Assembly: GCA_023421245.1 (NCBI GenBank)
Contig: JAEZTV010000008.1
Coordinates: 1-34,245, forward strand
Reading direction: 5' to 3'
From: Bacillota bacterium
GTDB taxonomy: Bacteria > Bacillota > Clostridia > Oscillospirales > Ruminococcaceae
DNA: 34,245 nucleotides
The notes under the pieces are model-generated. The model was not told where the DNA came from. It saw only the letters and a program-made list of their open reading frames with translations, and did not search any database. The translations under genes were made by a program, and so were the position numbers. Positions 7,481 to 14,812 of the stretch are shown piece by piece. Each line of letters begins with the position of its first letter. The first letter of the stretch is position 1.

Positions 7481-8243
7481 TTGCTTATTCAGAATCATAT
7501 GCAGGAATTACTGAGAGGGCGGTGCAAAGTTTATTAGCAAAATGCTGGGAGAGAAATTATTTAGAAAACAATTTTCAATGTTTCATAGTGGAGAGTTTAG
7601 CGGTTATCTATTCGGTGGGAACCATTCACAGCCATGCTTTGCTAAAGATTTGTTAGAAAGAGAATCAAATGTAATTTTACTTGATGAGTTCGATAAGCCA
7701 GCTCCTGTATTCCATAGCGCTTTTTATCAGTTGTTTGATGAAGGTGTTTTTGAAAATAAAAATTATTATGTGGAATTGTTTAATTCAATAATAATATGCA
7801 CGTCTAATTACCAGAACGAAGAAGAAATAAGAAAACACTTGGGTGACCCTATATTTTATAGATTTGATAGGTTTATAAAATTTGATACATTGTCGTTAGA
7901 ATCAATAAAAAAGATCATTGATATTTGCACGTCTAACAAAATGAAAACAATTGATCTAAAAGAGAGAAGAATTGTCAACATAAAGAGAATCAAGGATATT
8001 ATGTATAGCAATGCCTCCAGATTCACTAATGTAAGGCAAATCGATAAAATTGTTCAGGAATTTATCGATTTGGAGCTGGTTAATAACTTTATAGAAACTA
8101 GTTCAAAAACAGCAAGTACTTCGTCCATAGCTTCAAAACAACTCTATTATGGCTGCATCTATTTTGACCTAATGACACAATGCATAATAATCCGAATCCT
8201 GTCCCCGTTGGGGACAGGATTCGGATTATTGCTTTATATTTAA
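7481..8243 (+). pseudogene. AAA+ (Clp-like) ATPase, decayed
   Basis: From 7542 the frame encodes MLGEKLFRKQFSMFHSGEF, then LLERESNVILLDEFDK (Walker B), NSIIICTSNY (sensor 1) and FYRFDRFIKF, as in Clp-type AAA+ ATPases. Walker A is absent. In the neighbouring frame just upstream, AGITERAVQ sits where G-x-G-I-G-K-T-E would be expected, which suggests a small deletion removing Gly-Lys and a frameshift near 7525. The stretch is clearly richer in A and T than its flanks, a sign of separate origin. The final residues beyond about 8180 are read-through into a hairpin. Probably not functional. Confidence 0.6.
8186..8230 (+). terminator. Perfect 21-bp hairpin
   Basis: AATAATCCGAATCCTGTCCC plus one C forms a perfect 21-bp stem with its inverse around loop GTT. 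TTGCTTTATATTT follows. It may be the terminator of the decayed ATPase gene. The stem is longer than usual and fully conserved, although the gene beside it is broken. Confidence 0.6.
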
Positions 8244-8246
8244 GCA

Positions 8247-8474
8247 AGCTATAAATTCAACCGGCTAGACGAAAGATTTGCCCAACTGGTTTTGCTCAAT
8301 GCGGGGCTGTATCTTTCTGTCCAGTCAAATAAGAAAGTCGGTCAGGTTTTCAAGGGATATATCCGCATGAGCGGCGGCGACCACGATGCCAAGGTGAGGC
8401 AGACATTACCCATCGAAACGAAAAACCTGACCATATTCAAACTTGAGAAAAACCAGTCGGATCTAAAACCTTAA
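8247..8474 (+). pseudogene. Unrecognised gene fragment, 75 codons
   Basis: From just after an in-frame TAA at about 8241, the frame reads SYKFNRLDERFAQLVLLNAG, then LYLSVQSNKKVGQVFKGYIR, MSGGDHDAKVRQTLPIETKN and a charged end before TAA at 8474. The composition is protein-like and less AT-rich than the ATPase piece. There is no convincing start with a ribosome binding site: the first Met, at 8292, lies inside the conserved-looking part. Most likely the 3' end of a gene from an integrative element. I do not recognise the family. Confidence 0.4.
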
Positions 8475-8911
8475 TGACAGTTAATGGAACCTGTAATCGG
8501 TCCATTCAGGAGATCCTGAAAACATCCCTATGTGGAACCTTTTGAAAAAGATATGTTATATAGCACAACTATCATCTTGATAAAAGGAATAATTAAGACT
8601 ATTATTCTTCACATCGGCCCAGCTCTGTTCGGCGGATTTCTGTATTGGAAGCAAATAAAAACTATACGGAATACGATGAAAATTATTTTTACTCACTAGA
8701 TATGAGGAATTGTACGGATGAACAAGTATGAATTATAGGTAAAAAGTCATCAACAAGATGGTAAGTATAATCTCTCACTGCATCTATGTTGATCTAATGA
8801 CACAAAATGTTTATTCGAAAGAAGTTGGTCCCGAAAAGGATTGACTTCTTTTATTATGATCTCCAATGATAAATAACCTCGGACTAGATATTAATTATTG
8901 GCATGTGTTTT
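8475..8911. other. Gene-poor decayed stretch with a repeated gene tail
   Basis: I see no gene I can support. CTGCATCTATGTTGATCTAA and the next bases (8778-8805) repeat, with few differences, the end of the decayed ATPase at 8153-8180. In frame both would read C-I-Y-x-D-L-M-T-Q. A small hairpin follows (AAAGAAGT ... ACTTCTTT, about 8818-8853). A 48-codon frame at 8553-8699 has a hydrophobic centre (IILHIGPALFGGFLYWKQ) but no good ribosome binding site. Confidence 0.4.
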
Positions 8912-9352
8912 TTAATACGAGTGTCCTTCCGCTTTTTCTGCAATTTCTTTTGTTTGGTGAACGGTTCCAAAGGGATGCTCTGGGGGAGCGTAGATGGAAT
9001 ACAATTTCAAAGGCGCGTTTCCTACGTTGATGAGATTATGCCAGGTACCTGCAGGAATAACGATGGCGTAATTGCCGTCCACTTTCTTCTGAATATTCAA
9101 GTTATCTTTGCTTTTTCCCATTTTAACAAAACCGCACCCGCTCTCAACCCGGATAAACTGATCAAGATGGGGGTGCGCCTCAAGCCCGATATCGCCGCCG
9201 ACCCGTATGCTCATTAATGTAACCTGAAGGTGGCTACCTGTCCATAATGCCGTTCGGTAATTGGGATTTAATTTAGCAAAATGGTCTATGTTTACGATCA
9301 AAGGCTCCGGACCGTAGTCGTGTATAGGTGCATCGGATTGATGTTTGTTCAC
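8912..9352 (-). CDS. Cupin-domain protein
   Basis: A 146-aa single-domain cupin. The first motif is present as AHPHLDQFIRVESG and the second as YAIVIPAGTWHNLINVGN, giving the usual metal ligands (two His, Glu, and a later His). The translated start is GTG at 9352, eight bases after AAAGGGG; no in-frame ATG fits better. The protein is cytosolic with no signal peptide. Such small cupins act as isomerases, dioxygenases or sensors, and this one cannot be assigned. It stands alone, transcribed toward the element debris. Confidence 0.85.
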   Translation of the reverse strand: MNKHQSDAPIHDYGPEPLIVNIDHFAKLNPNYRTALWTGSHLQVTLMSIRVGGDIGLEAHPHLDQFIRVESGCGFVKMGKSKDNLNIQKKVDGNYAIVIPAGTWHNLINVGNAPLKLYSIYAPPEHPFGTVHQTKEIAEKAEGHSY

Positions 9353-9368
9353 TGTGCATGCCCCTTTT

Positions 9369-9418
9369 ATATAGTATTCTCTTTATACTATATGAATTTT
9401 CCAAATCATCTGTGTCAA
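9369..9418 (-). promoter_or_regulatory. Cupin promoter region with a 9-bp inverted repeat
   Basis: On the minus strand TTGACA (9418-9413) is followed by AT-rich candidate -10 sites (TCATAT at 17 nt, TATAGT at 20 nt). ATATAGTAT (9369-9377) and ATACTATAT (9385-9393) form a perfect inverted repeat across the likely transcription start, a plausible operator. Confidence 0.4.
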
Positions 9419-9984
9419 TTGTAGCAGAAGCGCTGACGGGTTCTTAGCTTTCATTTAACTTTACAATACGATATTAATTATAAGGAGATAACAATACAAA
9501 TTATGTATGCATAAAAGATCAGCGAAAGAATAACAGGACCCTAACATCATATTGGGGCCCTGTTATTCTTTTTCCTTATGATATTCGACGGTCTTTCAAC
9601 ATGTAATCCACTGACAAAAAAGATGCCTTAATCGGAAAGCTCATCCCGCAAAAGGTTGGCAGTGACAGCGAGCCGCCGTGCGGTCGCGTGCAAACAAAGG
9701 CCATTGCCGTAAGTGTAAAACGCGATCTGCAGGTTGTCTTCTGCGCTGGTTCAGGTAAAGAAGTTGTTGGCACATAGTTTGTATCTGCGGCAGGCAGTGT
9801 CGGCGAGAACTCAATGCTCCTTGGGGAATTGTTTTATTAAATTATTCACTAAAGCAGTGCAATCGGTGGATTTTACGCAATGATATGGTAAAATTATTAT
9901 ATTACTTGGAATGATACGAATCTTTGCTGCAATTGCAATATAGATAAAATCATGTTTTTCAAAGCTTAGTATAAGGGGATTGTT
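9419..9984. other. Intergenic stretch without a supported gene
   Basis: It contains a good plus-strand terminator (see 9528-9572) with no gene before it, and 9576-9780, which is more GC-rich and open in places but matches nothing I know and has no start site. The last 60 bases are AT-rich and probably hold the promoter of the LysR gene. Confidence 0.4.
9528..9572 (+). terminator. Rho-independent terminator without an obvious gene
   Basis: GAATAACAGG (9528-9537) pairs with CCTGTTATTC (9559-9568), extended by CCC/GGG after one mismatch, and is followed by TTTTTCC. No coding frame of useful length precedes it, so it may end a lost gene or a small RNA. Confidence 0.6.
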
Positions 9985-10914
9985 ATGAACTTAGTACATT
10001 TAAAATATGCCGTGGAGGTAGCTGAAACGGGCTCTATCAATAAAGCGGCAGAAAAATTGTATGTCGGGCAGCCGAATTTGAGTCGCGCGATTAAAGAACT
10101 GGAAACCTCACTCGGCGTTACGATATTTGACCGTTCTGCAAAAGGGATGGAGTTGACGCCGGACGGGGAGGTGTTTATCCGATATGCCAAAACTATTTTA
10201 AAACAGGTGGATGCGGTAGAAGAATTTTTCAGCAAGGGTACTATAAGTAAAAAGCGTTTTTCCATTTCCGTGCCGAGGGCAAGCTATATTTCCGACGCCT
10301 TTGCACGCTTTTCCAATGCTATCCGGTCGGAGCAGGGTGCTGAGATATTTTACAGGGAAACCAATTCCATGCGCGCAATCAAGAACATCTTGCAGGAGGA
10401 TTATAGACTCGGTATTATCCGCTATGCTGAAAACTACGATAAATACTATCAGAATATGATGGATGAAAAAGGTCTTGACTATGAGATGGTAACGGAGTTC
10501 AATTACCACCTCATAATGAATCGGGAAAGTTCGCTTGCGAATAAAGAAAAAGTTACCTTTGCGGATTTGCGTGAGTATATCGAAATCGCTCACGCCGATC
10601 CGTACGTGCCTTCGTTGCCGTTTGCCGAGGTCAGAAAGGAGGAATTGCCGGACGATATCCACCGCCGCATTTTCGTTTATGAGCGCGCGAGTCAGTTTGA
10701 ACTGCTCTCAAAAAATAATCAGACTTTTATGTGGGTATCTCCCGTACCAGATATTTTGCTTGAACGTTACGGTTTGGTACAGCGAAGCTGTGAGGAGAAC
10801 AAACGGGTTTATAAGGATGTTATGATTTATAAAAAGGACTATGTATTATCTGATTTGGATAACCTGTTTATTGCCGAACTGTGCAAATCAAAACGGGAAA
10901 TTTTCAATATTTAA
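9985..10914 (+). CDS. LysR-family transcriptional regulator
   Basis: A 309-aa protein starting at ATG 9985 after AAGGGGATTGTT. Residues 1-60 are a standard LysR winged helix-turn-helix (MNLVHLKYAVEVAETGSINK, AAEKLYVGQPNLSRAIKELE), followed by a linker helix and a periplasmic-binding-like effector domain. The MNLxHLKYxVEV start is typical of a Clostridia subgroup. It is monocistronic, ended by a terminator, and precedes the rex operon on the same strand. The target and effector are unknown; the cupin gene 630 bp upstream, divergently oriented, is one candidate. Confidence 0.9.
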   Translation: MNLVHLKYAVEVAETGSINKAAEKLYVGQPNLSRAIKELETSLGVTIFDRSAKGMELTPDGEVFIRYAKTILKQVDAVEEFFSKGTISKKRFSISVPRASYISDAFARFSNAIRSEQGAEIFYRETNSMRAIKNILQEDYRLGIIRYAENYDKYYQNMMDEKGLDYEMVTEFNYHLIMNRESSLANKEKVTFADLREYIEIAHADPYVPSLPFAEVRKEELPDDIHRRIFVYERASQFELLSKNNQTFMWVSPVPDILLERYGLVQRSCEENKRVYKDVMIYKKDYVLSDLDNLFIAELCKSKREIFNI

Positions 10915-11000
10915 TGGAGTAGCAACGTATAATGAAATGGACCCAACGCTGCTTTCCATTCCCAAAAAAGTTATAGTATAATATATAACATCCTTATTGC

Positions 11001-11029
11001 GCGTCTGCTTTTGGCAGGCGCTTTATTTC
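11001..11029 (+). terminator. Terminator of the LysR gene
   Basis: GCGTCTGC (11001-11008) pairs with GCAGGCGC (11014-11021) including one T-G pair, followed by TTTATTTC. Confidence 0.65.
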
Positions 11030-11077
11030 TTGCAGAGATATATCGATAAGTACAATACCGATATATAAAATAGGCAA

Positions 11078-11114
11078 TTCTCAAAAACCCGTAAGTTTGT
11101 TAAAATATTATCAG
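11078..11114 (+). promoter_or_regulatory. rex-operon promoter overlapped by a Rex-like operator
   Basis: TTGTTAAAATATTATCAG (11097-11114) agrees closely in its left half with the known Rex consensus (TTGTTAA, 4-nt centre, TTAACAA) and partly in its right half. It overlaps a TAAAAT -10 (11101-11106) lying 17 nt after TTCTCA. Autorepression of the whole hydrogenase operon under low NADH is a reasonable inference. Confidence 0.55.
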
Positions 11115-11151
11115 ATGAATACATGCGGATGCCTGAACAGGAGGTGATATT

Positions 11152-11775
11152 TTGAAACACGGTGAAGTATCGCGGGCTGCCTTAGGCAGGATGCCCAAAT
11201 ATCTGAAATATCTACAAGCCTTGCCGCCCGATGTTGAAACCATTTCGGCAACTGCGCTTGCGAAAGAGTTGGGACTCGGCGAGGTGCAGGTTCGCAAAGA
11301 TTTGAATGCCATCAGCGGTGCAGGCAAACCGAAGGTCGGATATAATACTGCAGGGCTTGTTGCAAGCCTTGAAGAATTTCTCTGCCGCGAAAATCTCATA
11401 GGCGCAATCATTATCGGTGCAGGGAAGCTCGGCCGTGCGCTCCTTGACTACGGCGGTTTTGCGGATTACGGTCTTGAAATTCTGGCGGCCTTTGATAATG
11501 CCGTGCAGAATACCGGAAAAAGCAATGCTGGAAAAAACATTTTCCCGATGACAGAAATTGATGGTTTCTGCAAAACAGGAAAGGTTAAAATTGGCATCAT
11601 TACCGTTCCCGCCGCATCAGCGCAGGAGGTATGCGACCGTTTGGTGAAAAATAAAATCAGCGCCATCTGGAGCTTTGCTCCGTGTTCACTTACAGTGCCG
11701 CCGAACATTCCTATGCGATATGAAAACATGGCGTTAACGCTTGCGCATCTAAATCAGCAGATTAATCATTCATAA
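11152..11775 (+). CDS. rex: Redox-sensing transcriptional repressor Rex
   Basis: A 207-aa protein of typical Rex length. The start is TTG at 11152, directly after an excellent AGGAGGTGATAT site. Residues 5-75 form the winged helix (LGLGEVQVRKDLNAISGAGK, VGYNT), and about 82-200 form the NADH-binding Rossmann domain with GAGKLG (89-94). A short C-terminal helix should swap in the dimer. Rex releases DNA when the NADH/NAD+ ratio rises and typically controls fermentation and hydrogenase genes. Here it is the first gene of the hydrogenase transcript, and a Rex-like site overlaps its promoter. Confidence 0.92.
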   Translation: MKHGEVSRAALGRMPKYLKYLQALPPDVETISATALAKELGLGEVQVRKDLNAISGAGKPKVGYNTAGLVASLEEFLCRENLIGAIIIGAGKLGRALLDYGGFADYGLEILAAFDNAVQNTGKSNAGKNIFPMTEIDGFCKTGKVKIGIITVPAASAQEVCDRLVKNKISAIWSFAPCSLTVPPNIPMRYENMALTLAHLNQQINHS

Positions 11776-11866
11776 ATGGGTATGTAAAATATATTTGAAT
11801 GCGTACTATGGCAGGGATACCGCCGAACCAAGAACGATAATAAAAATCTTTCAGAAGGGAAATTCG

Positions 11867-12628
11867 ATGTATTTAGATAGAATCATTGCTGTCAGAAACA
11901 ATAAGACGATTTACCGCGACGGTGACAGATGCATGAAAATGTTCGGCGCCGATTATTCCAAAGCGGATGTCCTTAACGAAGCACTCAACCAGGCAAGAAT
12001 GGAAGAAACGGGACTTCCTATTCCGAAAATACTTGAAGTTACCGTGATTGACGGCAAGTGGACAATTGTTTCTGAATATATCAAGGGAAAGACTCTCGCA
12101 CAACTGATGCAGGAAAACACCGGTAAAAAAGACGAATACCTAAACCTATTTGCGGATTTGCAGCTTACGGTGCATTCTCAAACCTGTCCGTTGCTGAATA
12201 AGCTCAAGGACAAGATGAACCGCCGGATCAGTCAGTCGGATTTTAGCGCAACCGTTCGCTATGATCTGCATACCCGTTTGGAATCTATGCCCAAACACAA
12301 TAAGGTCTGCCATGGAGATTTTAATCCGTCCAATATCATCATATCTGAGAACAGTATACCATATATTCTTGACTGGTCTCACGCTGCACAGGGCAACGCT
12401 TCCGCCGACGCCGCACACACCTATCTGCTGTTCTGTCTGAACGGCGACATGGACAGCGCAAAAAGATACTTGGAGCTGTTCTGCCAAAAGAGCAATATCG
12501 CTATGCAGTATGTTCAGAAATGGATGCCAATCGTTGCGGTTTCACAAACCGTTAAGGGCAACGAAAAAGTGTGTGACTTTTTGTGCTCCTGGATCAGTAT
12601 GGCAGAGTCCGCGAAAGGAGAAAAATGA
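11867..12628 (+). CDS. APH/choline-kinase-like phosphotransferase
   Basis: 253 residues from ATG 11867 (MYLDRIIAVRNNKTIYRDGD); AAGGGAAATTCG lies just upstream. An earlier TTG in frame lacks a ribosome binding site. The catalytic loop VCHGDFNPSNIII (His149, Asp151, Asn156) and metal-binding YILDWSHA (Asp169) mark the aminoglycoside phosphotransferase/choline kinase fold. The usual nucleotide-loop residues near the N-terminus are less clear. It lies between rex and the ferredoxin genes, so it is probably not a resistance enzyme. Its substrate (small molecule or protein) is unknown. The next gene starts 1 base after the stop. Confidence 0.8.
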   Translation: MYLDRIIAVRNNKTIYRDGDRCMKMFGADYSKADVLNEALNQARMEETGLPIPKILEVTVIDGKWTIVSEYIKGKTLAQLMQENTGKKDEYLNLFADLQLTVHSQTCPLLNKLKDKMNRRISQSDFSATVRYDLHTRLESMPKHNKVCHGDFNPSNIIISENSIPYILDWSHAAQGNASADAAHTYLLFCLNGDMDSAKRYLELFCQKSNIAMQYVQKWMPIVAVSQTVKGNEKVCDFLCSWISMAESAKGEK

Positions 12629-12629
12629 A

Positions 12630-12869
12630 ATGAAAATTACAATCTGCATCGGCTCGTCCTGCCATATTAAGGGTTCCCGCCAAATCGTTGAACGACTTCA
12701 GCTCCTGATTCATGAAAACAATCTGACCGATAAGGTCGAACTTGCAGGCACCTTCTGTATGGGGAAATGCCGGCAGGGTGTTTGCGTGAGCATTGATGAC
12801 GATTACTTCTCCGTAACCCCCGACACCGCAAATCAGTTCTTTGCGGAAAATGTTCTCTCGAAGGAGTGA
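12630..12869 (+). CDS. Small [2Fe-2S] thioredoxin-like ferredoxin (NuoE-like), copy 1
   Basis: 79 residues from ATG 12630, preceded by AAAGGAGAAAAATGAA. It carries the thioredoxin-like ferredoxin cysteines: CIGSSC near the N-terminus and CMGKC near residue 50 (C-x4-C ... C-x3-C). This matches the C-terminal half of NuoE/HndA subunits, which pass electrons between flavin, ferredoxin and hydrogenase centres. It starts 1 base after the kinase gene and is followed 4 bases later by a second, related copy. It is probably a small electron carrier for the hydrogenase proteins encoded downstream. Confidence 0.85.
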   Translation: MKITICIGSSCHIKGSRQIVERLQLLIHENNLTDKVELAGTFCMGKCRQGVCVSIDDDYFSVTPDTANQFFAENVLSKE

Positions 12870-12873
12870 TAGA

Positions 12874-13134
12874 ATGATTGTTCAGATTTGCGTAGGTTCT
12901 TCCTGCCATCTGAAAGGTTCAGAAGCTGTCGTTGCGCTGTTTCAGGAGGCGATCGGGCAGAACAATGCTCTGGCCGATATTGCGCTCGCAGGCAGCTTTT
13001 GCACCGGCAGGTGCAATCGGGATGGCGTTACGGTTATGGTAGACGATGATATATATACCGGCATAACAAAAGAAAATTTCAAAAAATTCTATGAAGAAAA
13101 AGTTCTCAGGAAGATAGAACCGGAAGGAAGGTAA
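12874..13134 (+). CDS. Small [2Fe-2S] thioredoxin-like ferredoxin (NuoE-like), copy 2
   Basis: 86 residues from ATG 12874 after AAGGAGTGATAGA. It keeps the same pattern as its neighbour, CVGSSC and CTGRC, and is clearly a paralogue by local duplication (both have V/I-C-V/I-G-S-S-C-H-x-K-G-S). The second copy has a slightly longer, more charged C-terminus. Two consecutive copies suggest either a heterodimeric carrier or two distinct redox partners, one for each hydrogenase encoded downstream; that split is inference. Confidence 0.85.
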   Translation: MIVQICVGSSCHLKGSEAVVALFQEAIGQNNALADIALAGSFCTGRCNRDGVTVMVDDDIYTGITKENFKKFYEEKVLRKIEPEGR

Positions 13135-13138
13135 CGGT

Positions 13139-14812
13139 ATGGATTGCCTGGCCCTGAAAAAATCAAACTGTAAGAATTGCCATAAGTGTATTCGCCACTG
13201 CCCGGTAAAATCCATTCGTTTTTCCGGAAATCAAGCCTATATCATCGGCAACGAATGTATCCTGTGCGGCCATTGCTTTGTCATATGCCCGCAGGATGCC
13301 AAGCAGATTGTGGATGAAACCGAAAAGGCCAAGGTTCTGATCGAGGGTGGTGATCCCGTTATCGTGAGTCTTGCACCGTCTTTTATCGCTAACTATGAAG
13401 GCGTCGGCATCGGTGCCATGCGTGATGCTCTGAAACAGCTTGGATTTTATGACGTTGAGGAAACCGCCATTGGGGCGACAATCGTCAAAAATGAATATGA
13501 CCGCATGATTAACGAGGAAAATTGGGATATTATCATATCCTCCTGTTGTCATTCGGTGAATCTGCTGATTCAAAAGTATTTCCCGAATGAGCTTCCGTTC
13601 CTTGCAAATGTGATCTCTCCGATGCAGGCGCATTGCAATGATATCAAAAAGCGGTATCCAAAGGCGAAAACCGTCTTTATTGGTCCTTGTGTCGCCAAGA
13701 AAGATGAAGCCTCTTATTATGAAGGGTTCGTGGATGCCGTGCTGACCTTTGATGAGCTGACGCGGTGGCTGAAGTCTGAAAACATCGAACTGCGTTGCGG
13801 GATGGATGCGAATCATCACAGCAAAGCCCGTTTTTTTCCCGTCACGGGCGGCATCTTAAAAACGATGGCCAAGGATAATCCCAACTATACCTATATGGCA
13901 TTGGACGGTGTGGAAAACTGCATTGCCGCGCTCAAAGATATTGAAAGCGGTAAAATACATCGTTGCTTTATTGAAATGTCAGCCTGTGTTGGAAGCTGTG
14001 TCGGCGGCCCGGTTATGGAAAAATTTCATCGATCCCCCATAAAAGACTATGTAGCTGTCTCACATTTTGCCGGAGCCAGAGATTTTGATATTAAGCAGCC
14101 CGACATTCTTTCTCTGAAAAAGACCTTCTCGGTAATTCAGCGTAGGCTGCAGCCGCCGGAGGAAAGCGAAATTACCGACATTCTGCACCAAATGGGTAAA
14201 ACTAAGCCGTCCGACGAGCTGAACTGCGGTTCATGCGGTTATAATACTTGCCGTGAAAAGGCAATTGCGATTTATCAGGGTAAGGCGGAGATTTCCATGT
14301 GCCTGCCGTATCTCAAAGACAAGGCCGAGAGCTTTTCCGACACCATTATCCGTAATACACCCAACGGCATTATTGTGTTGAATGAAAAGCTTGAAGTTCA
14401 GCAGATTAACCATGCGGCACTGAAGATTATGAATATACGCTCCGCATCCGATGTGTTAGGCGATCAGGTGATTCGCATCCTTGATTCGGAGGGCTTTCTT
14501 GAGGTCTTGAATAAGGGCAGGAATATACACGATAAGCGCATCTACCTGGCCGAGTACGAAAAGTATGTGGTACAGACCATCTTATACGACAAGGATTATC
14601 GTCTGCTGATTTGTATTCTCCGCGATGTGACTGAGGAAGAAACGGTGCGCGCAAGAAAGGAAAGCATCAGCCGTCAGACAGTGGAAATAGCCGATAAAGT
14701 GGTCGATAAGCAAATGCGTATCGTGCAGGAAATTGCCTCGCTGCTCGGTGAAACGGCCGCCGAAACCAAAATCGCCCTTTCCAAGCTGAAGGAGTCGATT
14801 TCGGATGAATAA
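13139..14812 (+). CDS. [FeFe]-hydrogenase-like protein with PAS domain (sensory type)
   Basis: 557 residues from ATG 13139. Order of domains: two [4Fe-4S] ferredoxin motifs (CKNCHKCIRHCP from 11; CILCGHCFVICP from 40); H-cluster domain (about 70-300) with SSCCHS (134-139), GPCVAKK (182-188) and SACVGSC (281-287); an extra Fe-S domain (Cys363, 366, 371, 388); PAS domain (about 400-500); and a helical tail. All four H-cluster cysteine ligands (137, 184, 283, 287) and the proton-relay cysteine 136 are present. Gly182 and Ser281 replace the Met residues of catalytic enzymes, as described for sensory HydS proteins. The following phosphatase gene overlaps it by 8 bases. It is probably a soluble H2/redox sensor rather than a bulk catalyst. 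Confidence 0.88.
   Translation: MDCLALKKSNCKNCHKCIRHCPVKSIRFSGNQAYIIGNECILCGHCFVICPQDAKQIVDETEKAKVLIEGGDPVIVSLAPSFIANYEGVGIGAMRDALKQLGFYDVEETAIGATIVKNEYDRMINEENWDIIISSCCHSVNLLIQKYFPNELPFLANVISPMQAHCNDIKKRYPKAKTVFIGPCVAKKDEASYYEGFVDAVLTFDELTRWLKSENIELRCGMDANHHSKARFFPVTGGILKTMAKDNPNYTYMALDGVENCIAALKDIESGKIHRCFIEMSACVGSCVGGPVMEKFHRSPIKDYVAVSHFAGARDFDIKQPDILSLKKTFSVIQRRLQPPEESEITDILHQMGKTKPSDELNCGSCGYNTCREKAIAIYQGKAEISMCLPYLKDKAESFSDTIIRNTPNGIIVLNEKLEVQQINHAALKIMNIRSASDVLGDQVIRILDSEGFLEVLNKGRNIHDKRIYLAEYEKYVVQTILYDKDYRLLICILRDVTEEETVRARKESISRQTVEIADKVVDKQMRIVQEIASLLGETAAETKIALSKLKESISDE

Noticed and set aside
8553..8699. 48-codon frame with a hydrophobic centre
   Set aside because: No convincing ribosome binding site and no recognisable family, and it lies in decayed DNA. 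Kept only as a note in the gap entry.
9482..9514. AAGGAG followed by ATG-TAT-GCA-TAA before a terminator, as a minimal leader ORF
   Set aside because: The site-to-start distance is about 15 bases, too long, and no regulated gene follows closely.
9576..9773. 65-codon minus-strand frame
   Set aside because: No ribosome binding site and low-complexity, unfamiliar translation. Probably chance or heavily decayed.
11867..12628. Aminoglycoside resistance gene
   Set aside because: The fold motifs match the APH superfamily, but the gene is embedded in a hydrogenase operon with no resistance context, so a resistance call is unsupported.
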